Of a DNA stretch of 64,000 bases, positions 35,215 through 44,356 are shown in pieces. Both the position numbers and the translations under genes were made by a program. Positions within the stretch are counted from its first letter, which is position 1; every line of letters starts with the position of its first letter. Under the pieces are notes generated by a model. That model did no database searches, was not told where the DNA came from, and worked only from the letters and a program-made list of their open reading frames with translations. The stretch comes from JAGVPT01 sp963717445 (GTDB lineage: Bacteria > Bacteroidota > Ignavibacteria > UBA10030 > UBA8401). The DNA lies in assembly GCA_963717445.1 (NCBI GenBank), contig OY970334.1, positions 3,224,001 to 3,288,000 on the forward strand. The letters are read 5' to 3'.

Positions 35215-36555
35215 CAGTAGTGTCCGGTTAAGAACGAGTGATATAGTTCTAAGTTCTTTGAAATAAGCAAGTTTCGCGATTTTTTATTTTCTCCGATTTG
35301 AATTTCGCTGCTCAAAAAATGGGATTATTTTGATTAATTCCACCATTTTTTAGGAGCAGTGGCATGAATATTGGCAGAACAGTTTTTACTCAATTAACTG
35401 ATTATATCGATGGATATGTTTTCCATACTATCGTTGACAAACATAAAGGCAACGAACGTGTCCGTCACTTTACCTGTTGGGAACATTATCTCTGCATGCT
35501 GTTCGCACAACTGACGAATAGAGAAAGTTTGCGCGATGTTGAAACATGTCTTCGTGCTGCCGGAACAAAACTGTATCATGCAGGTATTCGTTCGCGAGTC
35601 TCTCGATCAACACTTGCCGATGCAAACGAGCATCGTCCGTGGCAGATGTACCATGATATTGCTCAGCATTTGATTCGAGAAGCACGAGTGCTGTATCGTA
35701 ACGATAAGATGTTTTCAAAGATCAACACCGCTGTCTATGCATTTGATTCAACAACGATCGATCTCTGTTTGACTCTTTTTCCATGGGCGCGTGCTGCTGT
35801 GTATCAAAAAACAAATGCGGCTATCAAACTTCATACGCTGTTTGATGTCCAGCAGAAAATACCCACTTTTATTAGGGTTTCTGCCGCAAACGCACATGAT
35901 GTCAACTTTATGGATACGCTGGTGTATGAGCCAGGCGCATTTTATGTCTTTGATCGAGGATATGTCGATTTCTCTCGATTGAACCGGATCGAAAATGAAA
36001 AAGCATTTTTTGTTATTCGTGCAAAAAAATCGTTACGCTTTATCAGAGTTGCATCCTTATCCGTAGACAAGACTACTGGCGTGAGAGTTGATCAACGAGT
36101 CAGATTACAAGTGTTCTATTCTCTTAAAGAATATCCCGATCAATTACGACGGATAAAATATTATGATGCTGCCCATGACCAAACATATGTCTATCTGACA
36201 AATAATTTCCAACTCAACTCTTTGACGATCGCCGAACTCTATCAGGCTCGTTGGGAAATAGAAACTTTTTTTAAATGGATTAAACAACATCTTCGGATTA
36301 AATCTTTTTACGGAACAAGTTCCAACGCCGTGAAAACTCAAGTATGGATTGCCATCTCTGCATACGTACTGATTGCAATTGTTCGTAAACGCCTAAACAT
36401 CAATCTGCCGCTTTACACAATTCTACAAATCTTAAGCGTTTCGCTTTTTGAAAAAATCCATATTTTTCAACTACTTACAGATAATCAAACGCACTTTATT
36501 GTGACACCATCTGATAACCAATTGAATCTATTCGACTTATAACCGGACACTACTG
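35215..36555 (+). mobile_element. IS4-family insertion sequence, complete
   Basis: The element is 1341 bp and bounded by 16-bp terminal inverted repeats (left end 35215-35230 CAGTAGTGTCCGGTTA, its inverse at 36540-36555). A 9-bp direct repeat ATTATGAAT flanks it at 35206-35214 and 36556-36564, the target duplication. It carries one intact transposase gene. The perfect target duplication and open frame indicate a recent insertion, here into a 7-bp repeat array. Confidence 0.93.
35364..36542 (+). CDS. IS4-family transposase
   Basis: A 392-residue DDE transposase. An N-terminal DUF4372-like region (CWEHYLCMLFAQLTNRESLRDV) precedes the catalytic core: Asp128 in FDSTTIDL, Asp197 in VFDRGYVD, and Glu300 within the Y-(2)-R-(3)-E-(6)-K signature (YQARWEIETFFKWIK) that defines the IS4 family. 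No frameshift is present, so it should be active. It spans nearly the whole element and ends at the right terminal repeat. It would catalyse cut-and-paste movement of the flanking inverted repeats. Confidence 0.95.
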   Translation: MNIGRTVFTQLTDYIDGYVFHTIVDKHKGNERVRHFTCWEHYLCMLFAQLTNRESLRDVETCLRAAGTKLYHAGIRSRVSRSTLADANEHRPWQMYHDIAQHLIREARVLYRNDKMFSKINTAVYAFDSTTIDLCLTLFPWARAAVYQKTNAAIKLHTLFDVQQKIPTFIRVSAANAHDVNFMDTLVYEPGAFYVFDRGYVDFSRLNRIENEKAFFVIRAKKSLRFIRVASLSVDKTTGVRVDQRVRLQVFYSLKEYPDQLRRIKYYDAAHDQTYVYLTNNFQLNSLTIAELYQARWEIETFFKWIKQHLRIKSFYGTSSNAVKTQVWIAISAYVLIAIVRKRLNINLPLYTILQILSVSLFEKIHIFQLLTDNQTHFIVTPSDNQLNLFDL

Positions 36556-36639
36556 ATTATGAATTAATAATTAGGAATGACATATGGCTAAGGTTTTTAA
36601 TTCTTAATTATTAATTCATAATTCATAATTCTTAATTGT
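36556..36639. repeat. Rest of the split 7-bp array and its inverted arm
   Basis: After the target duplication, 36565-36580 continues the broken array (TAATAATTAGGAATGA). The inverted arm at 36598-36639 reads TAATTCT, TAATTAT, TAATTCA, TAATTCA, TAATTCT, TAATTGT. With the insertion sequence removed, 25 bases of the left arm match the inverse of the right arm with one G-U type change. The remaining 36640-36799 shows no gene and should hold the promoter of the next one. Confidence 0.8.
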
Positions 36640-36799
36640 TCTTCCCCTGCGCCCCGTCACACTCTCCGCAATCGACCTTGACATTTCATGAGTCTTTGGG
36701 TAATTTACTCCATAGATATCAACTGCTCCATTCTTGTTCGCCACTCCAGTATCGCAAATTAAAATCTTATCGGACATCTAACAGCGAAAGGATACACTG

Positions 36800-39085
36800 A
36801 TGAAAAAACTTCTTACAATTTTGACAGCATTCCTTGTTATCGCTTTATTCAGTGCAACGACCGATGCTGCATCGATCACGAGTGCCCAGACGGGCAACTG
36901 GAGCAGCACAACCACATGGACTGGCGGAGTTGTTCCGGTGTCAGGCGATGATGTAACTATTGAAGCAGGACATACGGTAACTCTTGACGAGTCAACTGCT
37001 AATCTTAACAGTTGTACCGTGGCTGGCACCGGGATTTTAGATGCTTCCACTTTTACATTGAATGTCAGCGGAGCTTTTACTTTGCAGAGTAATGCTACAT
37101 TCAAGCAAGGTGGAACGGTAACAACAGTTCCGGGTGGCTCGCAGTCGTTTGCTACTACCAGTACGTATATATTTAATGGTACTCAAACCGCTTTGCCGGC
37201 AGCTACCTATGGCAATCTGACTTGGAGTTCCAGCTTGAATGCTCCGATAAGCGGCAATCTTACAGTAAACGGCAATTTAACTCTTCTGAATAGCGGCGAA
37301 TTACGAGGAACGAATTCGACTGCCAAAACTCATACCGTGGCAGGCAATGTTGACATTGATGGCTCTTCAGCGGTTTTGGAAGGTGCAGTTGGTTCAGGCA
37401 CAGGCAATTGCACATGGAACATTTCTGGAAATGTTACGACTGAAAGTTCCGGTGGTGTTCTGAGGGGGTCATTTGGAGCAACGACAACTGGAAACACTTC
37501 ATATAATATCGGTGGTAACGTCATAAATAATGGAACTATCGATTTCACCGGTGGGCAAAGTGCATATGCAAATACACTGACATTTAATGGGAGTTCAGCC
37601 CAGAATATTTCAGGCAATGCTCTTACTTATCCGACTAACGCTGAAAATATTACAGTAAATAATAGTGCTGGTGTAGTTCTAAACACAGATGTAGAGCTGA
37701 CAGGTACGCTTGCATTAATGAGTGGATCTTTGAGCAATGGTACACACCTCACTCTTGATGGAGCCTCTACCATTAACTGCAGCGGAGGAACGCTTGGGAC
37801 TGCGCCGACGTTTCCGACGGGATTTAATCTTATATATTCGGGAAATGTCACGACAGGCAATGAATTGCCCACTTCGGGTGAGTTGGGACAGCTTACAATC
37901 AGTGCTACCGGCACAGTCACTTTAGCAGCAAGTACAACTGTCACCGGGACACTGACTTTTTCAAGCGGGAAGATTGCGCTTGGTTCACACAATTTAACCA
38001 TGGGTAATTCACCAGGTACAATTTCTGGGGCAAGTTCTTCTCAATATGTTGTAACGAATAGCGCAGGCTTCCTAATCCAAAGCGTTCCCAACACAAGTAC
38101 TAATGTCACATTTCCTGTAGGAACAGGCTCTTCCTATAATCCTGTTATTCTCAATAACGGCGGCACCACCCAAAACTATTCAGTTCGTGTGGCGAACAGC
38201 ACGGCAAATGTCTTGAGTACTGCTGGTGTCGTAGGTGATCAATGGACAATCAATGAGGCGACAAACGGCGGAAGTAATATTACTATGAACTTGCAATGGA
38301 ATGGTGCAGAAGAAGGAGCTTCGTTCACAAGCTCTCGCAACAGCGGACAAGTAGCACGCTATTCAGGATCAGGAACTAATTGGACATTGCTGACAACAAG
38401 TACTCCGGCAGGAAGTGACCCTTACACAGCGCAAGTCACGGGAATGACTGGAACCGGAATTTTTCAGAATACGGTGTACAGTCTTGGAATTCCGGGAGCG
38501 CTTCCAGTTGAACTCACTTCCTTCACTGCTACCGGGCTTAACAACGAAATTGAGCTTGCCTGGGCAACGGCGACGGAGATTAATAACTATGGGTTTGATA
38601 TAGAGCGGAGTACAATTAACAATGAGCAATCAACAATTAACAATTGGGCGAAGGTTGGGTTTGTAACGGGACATGGAACGACGAATGCGCCGCAGAGCTA
38701 TTCGTTCACCGATGCGTCGGCAAGGGTCGGAAAATTTTCGTATCGGTTAAAACAAATCGACCATAGCGGGAACTTCGTTTATAGCCAGACCATAGAAGCA
38801 ACGGTTGGCGTCACACCGGGCACAGTTTGGCTTGATAACAACTATCCGAATCCGTTTAATCCATCGACAAAAATATCCTTTGTCCTTGGCACAAAAGGGC
38901 ACGCGACGCTGAAAGTGTACAATCTCCTTGGCCAGGAAGTTGCAACCATCGCCGATGGTGAATTCAACGACGGTGAAGTGCAAACCTTCACGTTCGACTC
39001 ATCAAAATTATCGAGCGGGATTTATTACTATCAGTTAGAGAGCGGCAACAAAACTGAAATAAAGAAAATGATGCTGCTGAAATAA
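36800..39085 (+). CDS. Secreted T9SS cargo protein with beta-repeat body
   Basis: A 761-residue secreted protein. It has a signal peptide (LLTILTAFLVIALFSATTDA), then GNWSSTTTWTGGVVPVSGDDVTIEAGHTVTL and several hundred residues of Gly/Thr/Asn/Ser-rich beta-strand repeats, consistent with a beta-helix adhesin or surface protein. A C-terminal type IX secretion sorting domain follows (NYPNPFNPSTKISF, LKVYNLLGQEVATI, SSGIYYYQLESG). The domain directs export across the outer membrane and is then removed. A 35-bp array of 7-bp repeats (38613-38647) is read in frame and encodes STINNEQSTINN. A strong terminator follows at 39127. Confidence 0.9.
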   Translation: MKKLLTILTAFLVIALFSATTDAASITSAQTGNWSSTTTWTGGVVPVSGDDVTIEAGHTVTLDESTANLNSCTVAGTGILDASTFTLNVSGAFTLQSNATFKQGGTVTTVPGGSQSFATTSTYIFNGTQTALPAATYGNLTWSSSLNAPISGNLTVNGNLTLLNSGELRGTNSTAKTHTVAGNVDIDGSSAVLEGAVGSGTGNCTWNISGNVTTESSGGVLRGSFGATTTGNTSYNIGGNVINNGTIDFTGGQSAYANTLTFNGSSAQNISGNALTYPTNAENITVNNSAGVVLNTDVELTGTLALMSGSLSNGTHLTLDGASTINCSGGTLGTAPTFPTGFNLIYSGNVTTGNELPTSGELGQLTISATGTVTLAASTTVTGTLTFSSGKIALGSHNLTMGNSPGTISGASSSQYVVTNSAGFLIQSVPNTSTNVTFPVGTGSSYNPVILNNGGTTQNYSVRVANSTANVLSTAGVVGDQWTINEATNGGSNITMNLQWNGAEEGASFTSSRNSGQVARYSGSGTNWTLLTTSTPAGSDPYTAQVTGMTGTGIFQNTVYSLGIPGALPVELTSFTATGLNNEIELAWATATEINNYGFDIERSTINNEQSTINNWAKVGFVTGHGTTNAPQSYSFTDASARVGKFSYRLKQIDHSGNFVYSQTIEATVGVTPGTVWLDNNYPNPFNPSTKISFVLGTKGHATLKVYNLLGQEVATIADGEFNDGEVQTFTFDSSKLSSGIYYYQLESGNKTEIKKMMLLK
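38613..38647. repeat. Five 7-bp repeats inside the T9SS gene
   Basis: CAATTAA, CAATGAG, CAATCAA, CAATTAA, CAATTGG run without a break. They are read in frame between FDIERS and WAKVGF, adding a peptide repeat of seven residues that is not expected at this position. Confidence 0.8.
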
Positions 39086-39126
39086 TTGGGTCGGTAACCA
39101 CCGGCACCAGATTCCACGAGAGCAAT

Positions 39127-39160
39127 AAGCCTCCGCCAACCACGGAGGCTTTTCTATTTT
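39127..39160 (+). terminator. Rho-independent terminator
   Basis: A perfect 9-bp stem AAGCCTCCG/CGGAGGCTT with a seven-base loop, followed by a T-rich tail, 41 bases after the T9SS gene stop. Confidence 0.9.
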
Positions 39161-39180
39161 AGGTTCCCTCATCGCTGTAA

Positions 39181-39208
39181 AAATCGAAAATCGCCAATCG
39201 TCAATCGA
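39181..39208. repeat. Four 7-bp repeats
   Basis: AAATCGA, AAATCGC, CAATCGT, CAATCGA. The words are close to the right half of the array inside hutH at 391-411. No inverted partner is seen. Confidence 0.7.
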
Positions 39209-39274
39209 AACTCCAAGGTTGCTTCCCTCCCCGATCCTCCATATATTCACTCAACAAGCATCTGAAAGGAAATC

Positions 39275-39778
39275 ATGGAACGCCTCTTCTCACCGTGGCG
39301 GTCGGAGTATATTGCATCGTTTTCGAAAACAAAAAATAATGAAGGAGACGGCTGTCTTTTCTGCAAAGCTGCGGAAGAAAAGAACGATTCCCGCAACCTT
39401 ATTCTTCTCCGCCGGCCATTCTGTTTTGTGATGATGAATTTGTACCCCTACAACAGCGGCCACGTGATGATTATCCCTTATACTCATACGTCGGAGTTTA
39501 ACCGGCTTTCAAAAAAAGAATATGCTGATGTTATGGGGGCAACAGCGCGCGTAATGGAGGCTCTCGATAAAACGGCGCAGCCGCACGGGTTTAACTTCGG
39601 CGCGAACCTTGGGCGTGTTGCAGGAGCCGGCATCGATCAGCATATTCACTTCCACCTTGTACCGCGCTGGAACGGCGACACGAATTTTATGCCCACGCTC
39701 GCAGATACAAAATTGGTGTCGGAATCGATTCAAGCGACGTACAAAAGGCTTAAGAAAAATCTCGTGGCGAGAAAGTAG
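39275..39778 (+). CDS. HIT-domain nucleotide hydrolase/phosphorylase
   Basis: A 167-residue HIT-superfamily protein. The catalytic triad motif HIHFHLVPRW (H-x-H-x-H) is intact, with CLFC and the RPFCFVMMNLYPYNSGHVMIIPY segment upstream. The N-terminal MERLFSPWRSEYI and the closing region resemble AP4A phosphorylases of the FHIT-like branch, which cleave diadenosine polyphosphates. An exact substrate cannot be fixed. It sits alone between a terminator and the methylase gene. Confidence 0.9.
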   Translation: MERLFSPWRSEYIASFSKTKNNEGDGCLFCKAAEEKNDSRNLILLRRPFCFVMMNLYPYNSGHVMIIPYTHTSEFNRLSKKEYADVMGATARVMEALDKTAQPHGFNFGANLGRVAGAGIDQHIHFHLVPRWNGDTNFMPTLADTKLVSESIQATYKRLKKNLVARK

Positions 39779-39783
39779 TTTTC

Positions 39784-39871
39784 AAGTGAAAAGTTAAAAG
39801 TGAGAAGTGAAAAGCTTGACTCGACATTTCCTCCCATGCAAAGAAACTTTTCACTTTTCACTTTTAACTTT
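39784..39871. repeat. Inverted pair of 7-bp-period arrays forming the methylase leader
   Basis: Left arm AAGTGAA, AAGTTAA, AAGTGAG, AAGTGAA (39784-39811); right arm AAACTTT, TCACTTT, TCACTTT, TAACTTT (39844-39871). Bases 39790-39814 pair with 39847-39871 over 25 positions with a single G-U wobble. The right arm ends two bases before the methylase ATG, so the start would sit at the foot of the hairpin. Confidence 0.85.
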
Positions 39872-39873
39872 AT

Positions 39874-41418
39874 ATGAAAAATCTGTCTACCGTAGAAAAC
39901 AACCCTATCGGAGCTTTCTTTACCCCTTTACATTGGGCCACGTGGGTTATTGCCGAGAATAATCTCTTTGACCGGTGGATTGACGGAGCGGTGGTTCTTG
40001 ACCCGACTGCCGGCGAAGGAAACTTTCTCGAAGCGTTTCTTGCGGTTGCAATCGACCGTCACATTCCTCTTACGAATGAAATGCTGGGGCGCTTAATCGG
40101 AATCGAAAAAGAAGCGAAATTCGTCCAAAAATTTTTTTTCAAGATGAAAAAGTCGTACAGCGTAAACTTCCCCCGAGGAAATTTTAAGAATCAAGATTAC
40201 ATTCTTTCAAAGAGTACAACGAAAGCCGATATTGTCGTTGGAAATCCTCCCTGGCGAAACTTCAATGAATTGCCTCTGCGCTACAAGGAAAAAGTGAAGC
40301 CGTATTACTTCCGGTACCATCTTGTCCCAAATTCCAAAGAACTCTTGCTCGGAGGCTCGCGCATCGATATTGCTGCACTCGTTATCGCAAAGTGCTTGAT
40401 TGAGAATCTCAAAGAGAACGGCGCGGCGTATTTTTTCATGCCTCTTTCAATTTTGTTGAACGACTCGGCACACAGACCGTTTCGGGCTTACAAGCTTGGA
40501 GGAATTGATTTTTCCATTAACCGCGTATTCGACTTCAACAATAAACCAATATTCGACGGAGTCGCGGCGCGGTTCGGATTAGCCGAATTCCAACGGGATA
40601 AAAAGCAAAGGTTTCCAATTCCCTATTTTACTTTTGAATCGGGTCAATGGGCCAAAAAGTTCGCAAAGCCTGCCTTTCATTCAAATGACCCGCTGAGCAT
40701 CGGAGAAGAAGCCAGCTCATTTCAGGCGTTTGAATCATTTTCGAAGATTGAAATTCCTGTAGAGTCGAAACCACGGCAGGGAGTGAACACCTGCGGTGCG
40801 AATCAAGTATTTATCTTCGATTCGATCATTAGACTTGACCGCAAAACGGCACGCGTGAGCAACAACATCAATAAGAACATTGACCTTCCTTTAAGGTATC
40901 TCTTTCCAATGGTGACGAAAGATAATTTTGGTCCGGCTGGGATTGTTCCCCAGCGTTACGTGCTTCTTCCGTACAATGTGGCGACAGGCAAGCCGCTTGA
41001 GGAATCAGAAATAAAAAGGGAACCCGCGCTCCACAAATATTTGGTTTCGCAGAAATCAATTCTACAGAAACGGAAGGGCACACTTATCAACGTATGGATT
41101 TCAAAAGGGTATTGGTGGGCGCTGCTGGGTGTCGGAACGTATTCATTTGCAGCGCACAAAATTATTTGGGAAGCCTACGGCAAAAAGACGTACGCGCCCA
41201 AAATCTTCTCCGGGGAAAATAGAATGTGTTGGCAGGGGAATCAGTCTCTCCATGCGTACATCCCGGCTGGCGATCGTAACACAGCGGTTAAAATTTTGGA
41301 GCAGCTTCAGAATCCAATAGTCCAGCTCTATTTATCGTCCCAGCGCATGCAAGGAACATGCAACTGGGCACAGCCAGGAAGAATAGGCAAGCTTCTTAGG
41401 ATAATGGAAGACGATTGA
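39874..41418 (+). CDS. N6-adenine DNA methyltransferase, orphan
   Basis: A 514-residue protein of the N6-adenine methylase (Eco57I-like) class. It has motif X/I-like GAFFTPLHWATWVI and VLDPTAGEGNFLEAF for S-adenosylmethionine and catalytic motif IV NPPW (124-127). The C-terminal half probably recognises DNA (WGPPGRIG-like repeats are lacking; CNWAQPGRIGKLL is seen near the end). No restriction endonuclease gene is adjacent, so it may be a lone epigenetic methylase or a type IIG remnant without its nuclease. Its ATG follows a long RNA hairpin by two bases. It overlaps the next open frame by four bases. Confidence 0.8.
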   Translation: MKNLSTVENNPIGAFFTPLHWATWVIAENNLFDRWIDGAVVLDPTAGEGNFLEAFLAVAIDRHIPLTNEMLGRLIGIEKEAKFVQKFFFKMKKSYSVNFPRGNFKNQDYILSKSTTKADIVVGNPPWRNFNELPLRYKEKVKPYYFRYHLVPNSKELLLGGSRIDIAALVIAKCLIENLKENGAAYFFMPLSILLNDSAHRPFRAYKLGGIDFSINRVFDFNNKPIFDGVAARFGLAEFQRDKKQRFPIPYFTFESGQWAKKFAKPAFHSNDPLSIGEEASSFQAFESFSKIEIPVESKPRQGVNTCGANQVFIFDSIIRLDRKTARVSNNINKNIDLPLRYLFPMVTKDNFGPAGIVPQRYVLLPYNVATGKPLEESEIKREPALHKYLVSQKSILQKRKGTLINVWISKGYWWALLGVGTYSFAAHKIIWEAYGKKTYAPKIFSGENRMCWQGNQSLHAYIPAGDRNTAVKILEQLQNPIVQLYLSSQRMQGTCNWAQPGRIGKLLRIMEDD

Positions 41419-41468
41419 ATCGTGCACACCTCTTTTCAATCATCATCAATCATCGTTCAAAGCCCGAA

Positions 41469-42767
41469 ATGAATTTCGTCAACTACCGCCGTCTCGAAGA
41501 CATTTCCTTGTTGGGTAATCTTGCGATCAATCAATATCAGCTGGTAAACGGTTTGCTGGTTGCGATTGTCGTTGACCCGACGACTCCCATTTTTACATAT
41601 CAGACATGGTTCAATGTCGGTTCGGCGGACGAACCTGCTGGTCGCCAAGGGCTTGCTCATTTGTTTGAACACATGATGTTTCGGAAAACTGCGTCACGAG
41701 GAATGGGGGAATTTGAACGCATTGTGAACAATAACGGCGGCACGGGCATCAATGCGTACACCTCTCGGGACCAGACGGTCTATTTTTTTACCTTCCCGAA
41801 CGACAAGGTAGGACTAGCCGCCGATCTCGAATCCGACCGCATGGCAAACCTTGTCATCGACGGCGAAATGTTTGAGACTGAAAAAGGAGCTGTCATCACG
41901 GAAAAAAATTGAGGGCTCGACGACCCGAATAGGCTCTTGTGGGAAACGGTGTATGGATTGGCGTATACGAAACACACCTATCGATACTCGACGATTGGCG
42001 AAGTCGCGTCGATTGAAAGTTTTACCGTCGGGGAAGCCCGGAACTTCTACGATCATTATTACGCTCCGAACAATTCGCTCATTATCGTCGTCGGCGACGT
42101 CTCTCCAGAGTTGGTCATGCAATCGATCGGCGTGAAATACAGTCTACTGAAGCCTTCCGATGTGCACAATCGAACGGTGACAAGCGAACCGGTCCAACGG
42201 GAAAAGCGGGAGACGACAATTTCCCATCCGAAGGCCACCCGGCGAATGCTCGCCAAGGCATGGCATATTCCCAACATGCTTCATCCCGATTATCCGGCAC
42301 TTGCAGCAGTCGGCAAATTGCTCACATCCGGGAAATCGGCTGTGTTGAACGAGCGACTCCTCAACACCGCAAAAGCGACGGAAGTATTTTCAGACGCATA
42401 CATGTCGCGCGACATGGGGACATTTGAGCTGTTTGTTCAGTGTGCGGCGGGGGAATCGTTTGAGTCGATCGAGAACATTTTCTCTTCGGCTGTCGGAGAA
42501 CTCGCCAATGGGAAGATCGAGGATAACCAGATGCAAATTGTAAAGAATAATTTACAGCGGGAATTGTACCGTGCAGTCACCGTTCCGGCACAGCTCGGGC
42601 GACTTCTCGGCGACAGTTTCATTTGCACCGGCGATCTGTCGTTCCAGATAAAAGCAATGAAACAGATTGAAGGCGTCCGGATCATGGATATTCAACGGGT
42701 TGTCAAACAATATCTTCTTGATGGGAAGGAGACTACAGTCAAATTAATTCCTACAAAGGAAGCGTAG
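41469..42767 (+). pseudogene. M16 zinc peptidase, interrupted by an in-frame TGA
   Basis: An M16 (pitrilysin/insulinase) peptidase of 432 codons. The inverted zinc motif HxxEH is intact (HLFEHMM) and the downstream acidic region (FETEKGAVITEKN) is present. Reading then meets TGA at 41910-41912, but the same frame continues with clear family sequence (GLDDPNRLLWETVYGLAYTKHTYRYSTIG). No indel is needed, so a single base change explains the break. ATG 41469 is preferred to the earlier frame start. A frame from TTG 41937 covers the rest. It could be a nonsense mutation, recoding, or a base-call error. It pairs with the catalytically dead M16 gene just downstream. Confidence 0.8.
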
Positions 42768-42774
42768 CAGGCAC

Positions 42775-44064
42775 ATGCCGATAACAAATCATCAACTCTA
42801 TTACGAACAGGATTTGCGTGTCCCGATGACCCATCTTACGCTTGTCTTTAACGGCGCCGGGGTGCAACACGAGTCTGAGGAAAAATCGGGACTTGCCCGA
42901 ATGACCGCAAAGATGCTTTTTCGGGGAACGTCTGCTTTTAGCAGAGAAGCTATTTCTCAAAAGTTTGAATTGCTGGGGGCGGAAGTCAACTCCAGCGTTT
43001 CAGAAACCGATTTTGTCGTTTCGATTTCCTGTTTTACGAAGAATCTTGCTGTAGTGTTGGACCTTGTTTTGTTGATCATTCGCGAAGCGAGCTTCCCGCA
43101 GTATGAACTGGACCTATTGAAAAAAGCGGAACTCAATCAACTTGAAGCGGCATTGCAAGATGCCGAGCGAGTGCTTTCGGCGGCCAACCAATTTGTATTA
43201 TTCGATGGCACGAAGTTGGGGAAGATCGGCTCCAAAAATGGCGTTGTCAGTATTGTGCGCCAGGATATTGTGGATTTCTTTTCAAAAGTCCGCGCAGCTT
43301 CTGTGTTGTACTTCACTTCAATTTCAGATTTGACGAAGGATGAAATCGAAAACCACGCGCAACGTTTCATAATGGGAAGGGCGATAGACGGATTTACCCT
43401 ACGGCCCGAAGTTCCTTTCAAAGAAACGAACGGCCGTAATGCCTTCATCGTCCAATCGGCGGAAGCAAAGAACGATCGGCTTATTTGGTCGCAGAAGGGA
43501 ATCGGCGCGACGGACGAACGGCGTTTTGACATCAGCCTTATTATCGATGCGCTTGGCAGCTTCGAGGGATTTTTGTTCGACGAACTCCGCAACAAGAAAG
43601 GCTGGTGTTACGGCGCTTACGCTTTTATCGTTCCCGCGACAACTCGCCAAGGCCGGATCGGGTTCTATGCCGACCCTTCGCTCGAAACTTCGAAGCAATT
43701 AATTCCTGAATTGCTTCGGCTGATACGCGTCTTTTCGGACGAAGGAGGCTTTCAGGAAAGGTTACGCCAGCGGAATGCAACGTTCAAGAACCGGTATTCG
43801 TACCAGCTGGACTTGAAATTCAAGCTTGCCAGCAGGGTGGGCAGAGACCGCTACGGGATTCCGATTCTCGGAAAAGAAGCGTACGATAGCCATATCGATG
43901 GAGTTACAGAAATCACTGCCCGGAGAGTGGTCGATGAAGTGTTCGATGATCGCAATCTGTCGATGGTATTCTACGGGGACGCTGAACGTATTCAGCGGAT
44001 ACTTGAAGGCTGCGATTCGTCGATCCGATGTACGATGATGGAAAAAGAAGTGCTTATAGCGTAA
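42775..44064 (+). CDS. M16-family protein lacking the zinc motif
   Basis: A 429-residue M16-fold protein with typical sequence (GLARMTAKMLFRGTSAFSREAISQKFELLGAEVNSSV, KGWCYGAYAFIVPATTRQGRIGFYAD) but no HxxEH; the equivalent place reads ARMTAKM. Such subunits act as non-catalytic partners in two-subunit M16 enzymes. The upstream M16 gene, seven bases away, is the natural catalytic partner, giving a heterodimer like mitochondrial processing peptidase or its bacterial pairs. No signal peptide is obvious. Confidence 0.85.
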   Translation: MPITNHQLYYEQDLRVPMTHLTLVFNGAGVQHESEEKSGLARMTAKMLFRGTSAFSREAISQKFELLGAEVNSSVSETDFVVSISCFTKNLAVVLDLVLLIIREASFPQYELDLLKKAELNQLEAALQDAERVLSAANQFVLFDGTKLGKIGSKNGVVSIVRQDIVDFFSKVRAASVLYFTSISDLTKDEIENHAQRFIMGRAIDGFTLRPEVPFKETNGRNAFIVQSAEAKNDRLIWSQKGIGATDERRFDISLIIDALGSFEGFLFDELRNKKGWCYGAYAFIVPATTRQGRIGFYADPSLETSKQLIPELLRLIRVFSDEGGFQERLRQRNATFKNRYSYQLDLKFKLASRVGRDRYGIPILGKEAYDSHIDGVTEITARRVVDEVFDDRNLSMVFYGDAERIQRILEGCDSSIRCTMMEKEVLIA

Positions 44065-44130
44065 ACGCTCTCTCTAACTTGCAATATTGTCATTGGAAGA
44101 GGTATTGAGGATTTGTTCGAAAACACTGTT

Positions 44131-44220
44131 TCTCCGTGGAACTCTATGAATCTCGGGGTTGCTCTGTGTAAAAAAACTGTTTCACAGAGAGACACAGAGG
44201 CGGCACAGGGAGCCACGGAG
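44131..44220. repeat. Inverted pair of 10-bp-period arrays
   Basis: Left: TCTCCGTGGA, ACTCTATGAA, TCTCGGGGTT, GCTCTGTGTA (44131-44170). Right: TTCACAGAGA, GACACAGAGG, CGGCACAGGG, AGCCACGGAG (44181-44220). The arms are inverse in kind and 10 bp apart, an excellent hairpin candidate in the gap before the MarR gene. Confidence 0.75.
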
Positions 44221-44298
44221 AAAAAGCGCAGGGTCAAACTTGTCTGACCAAAGTTGATTTTTCCCGACCAGCCGGTGAAATATTTTTTAAAAAAGTAC

Positions 44299-44347
44299 TT
44301 GACACGAAGAGAAAAATGTATTAAATTTGAATAGTTTAAATTTGAAG
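44299..44347 (+). promoter_or_regulatory. marR promoter with overlapping operator
   Basis: TTGACA (44299-44304) and a -10-like TAAATT 17 bp later. The -10 region is overlapped by two copies of TTAAATTTGAA (44321-44331 and 44336-44346) at 15-bp spacing. A third copy lies at 44835-44845 before the nitroreductase gene, suggesting one repressor controls both. Confidence 0.6.
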
Positions 44348-44356
44348 TAAATACCC

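Noticed and set aside
27854..39871. CRISPR array for the short repeats
   Set aside because: Repeat words are 7-10 bp, directly adjacent without spacers, and come as inverted arms; no cas genes are present.
41910..41912. Selenocysteine reading of the TGA in the M16 gene
   Set aside because: The position is not a Cys or Sec site in the family, and I cannot see a clear SECIS hairpin. Kept only as a check in the finding.
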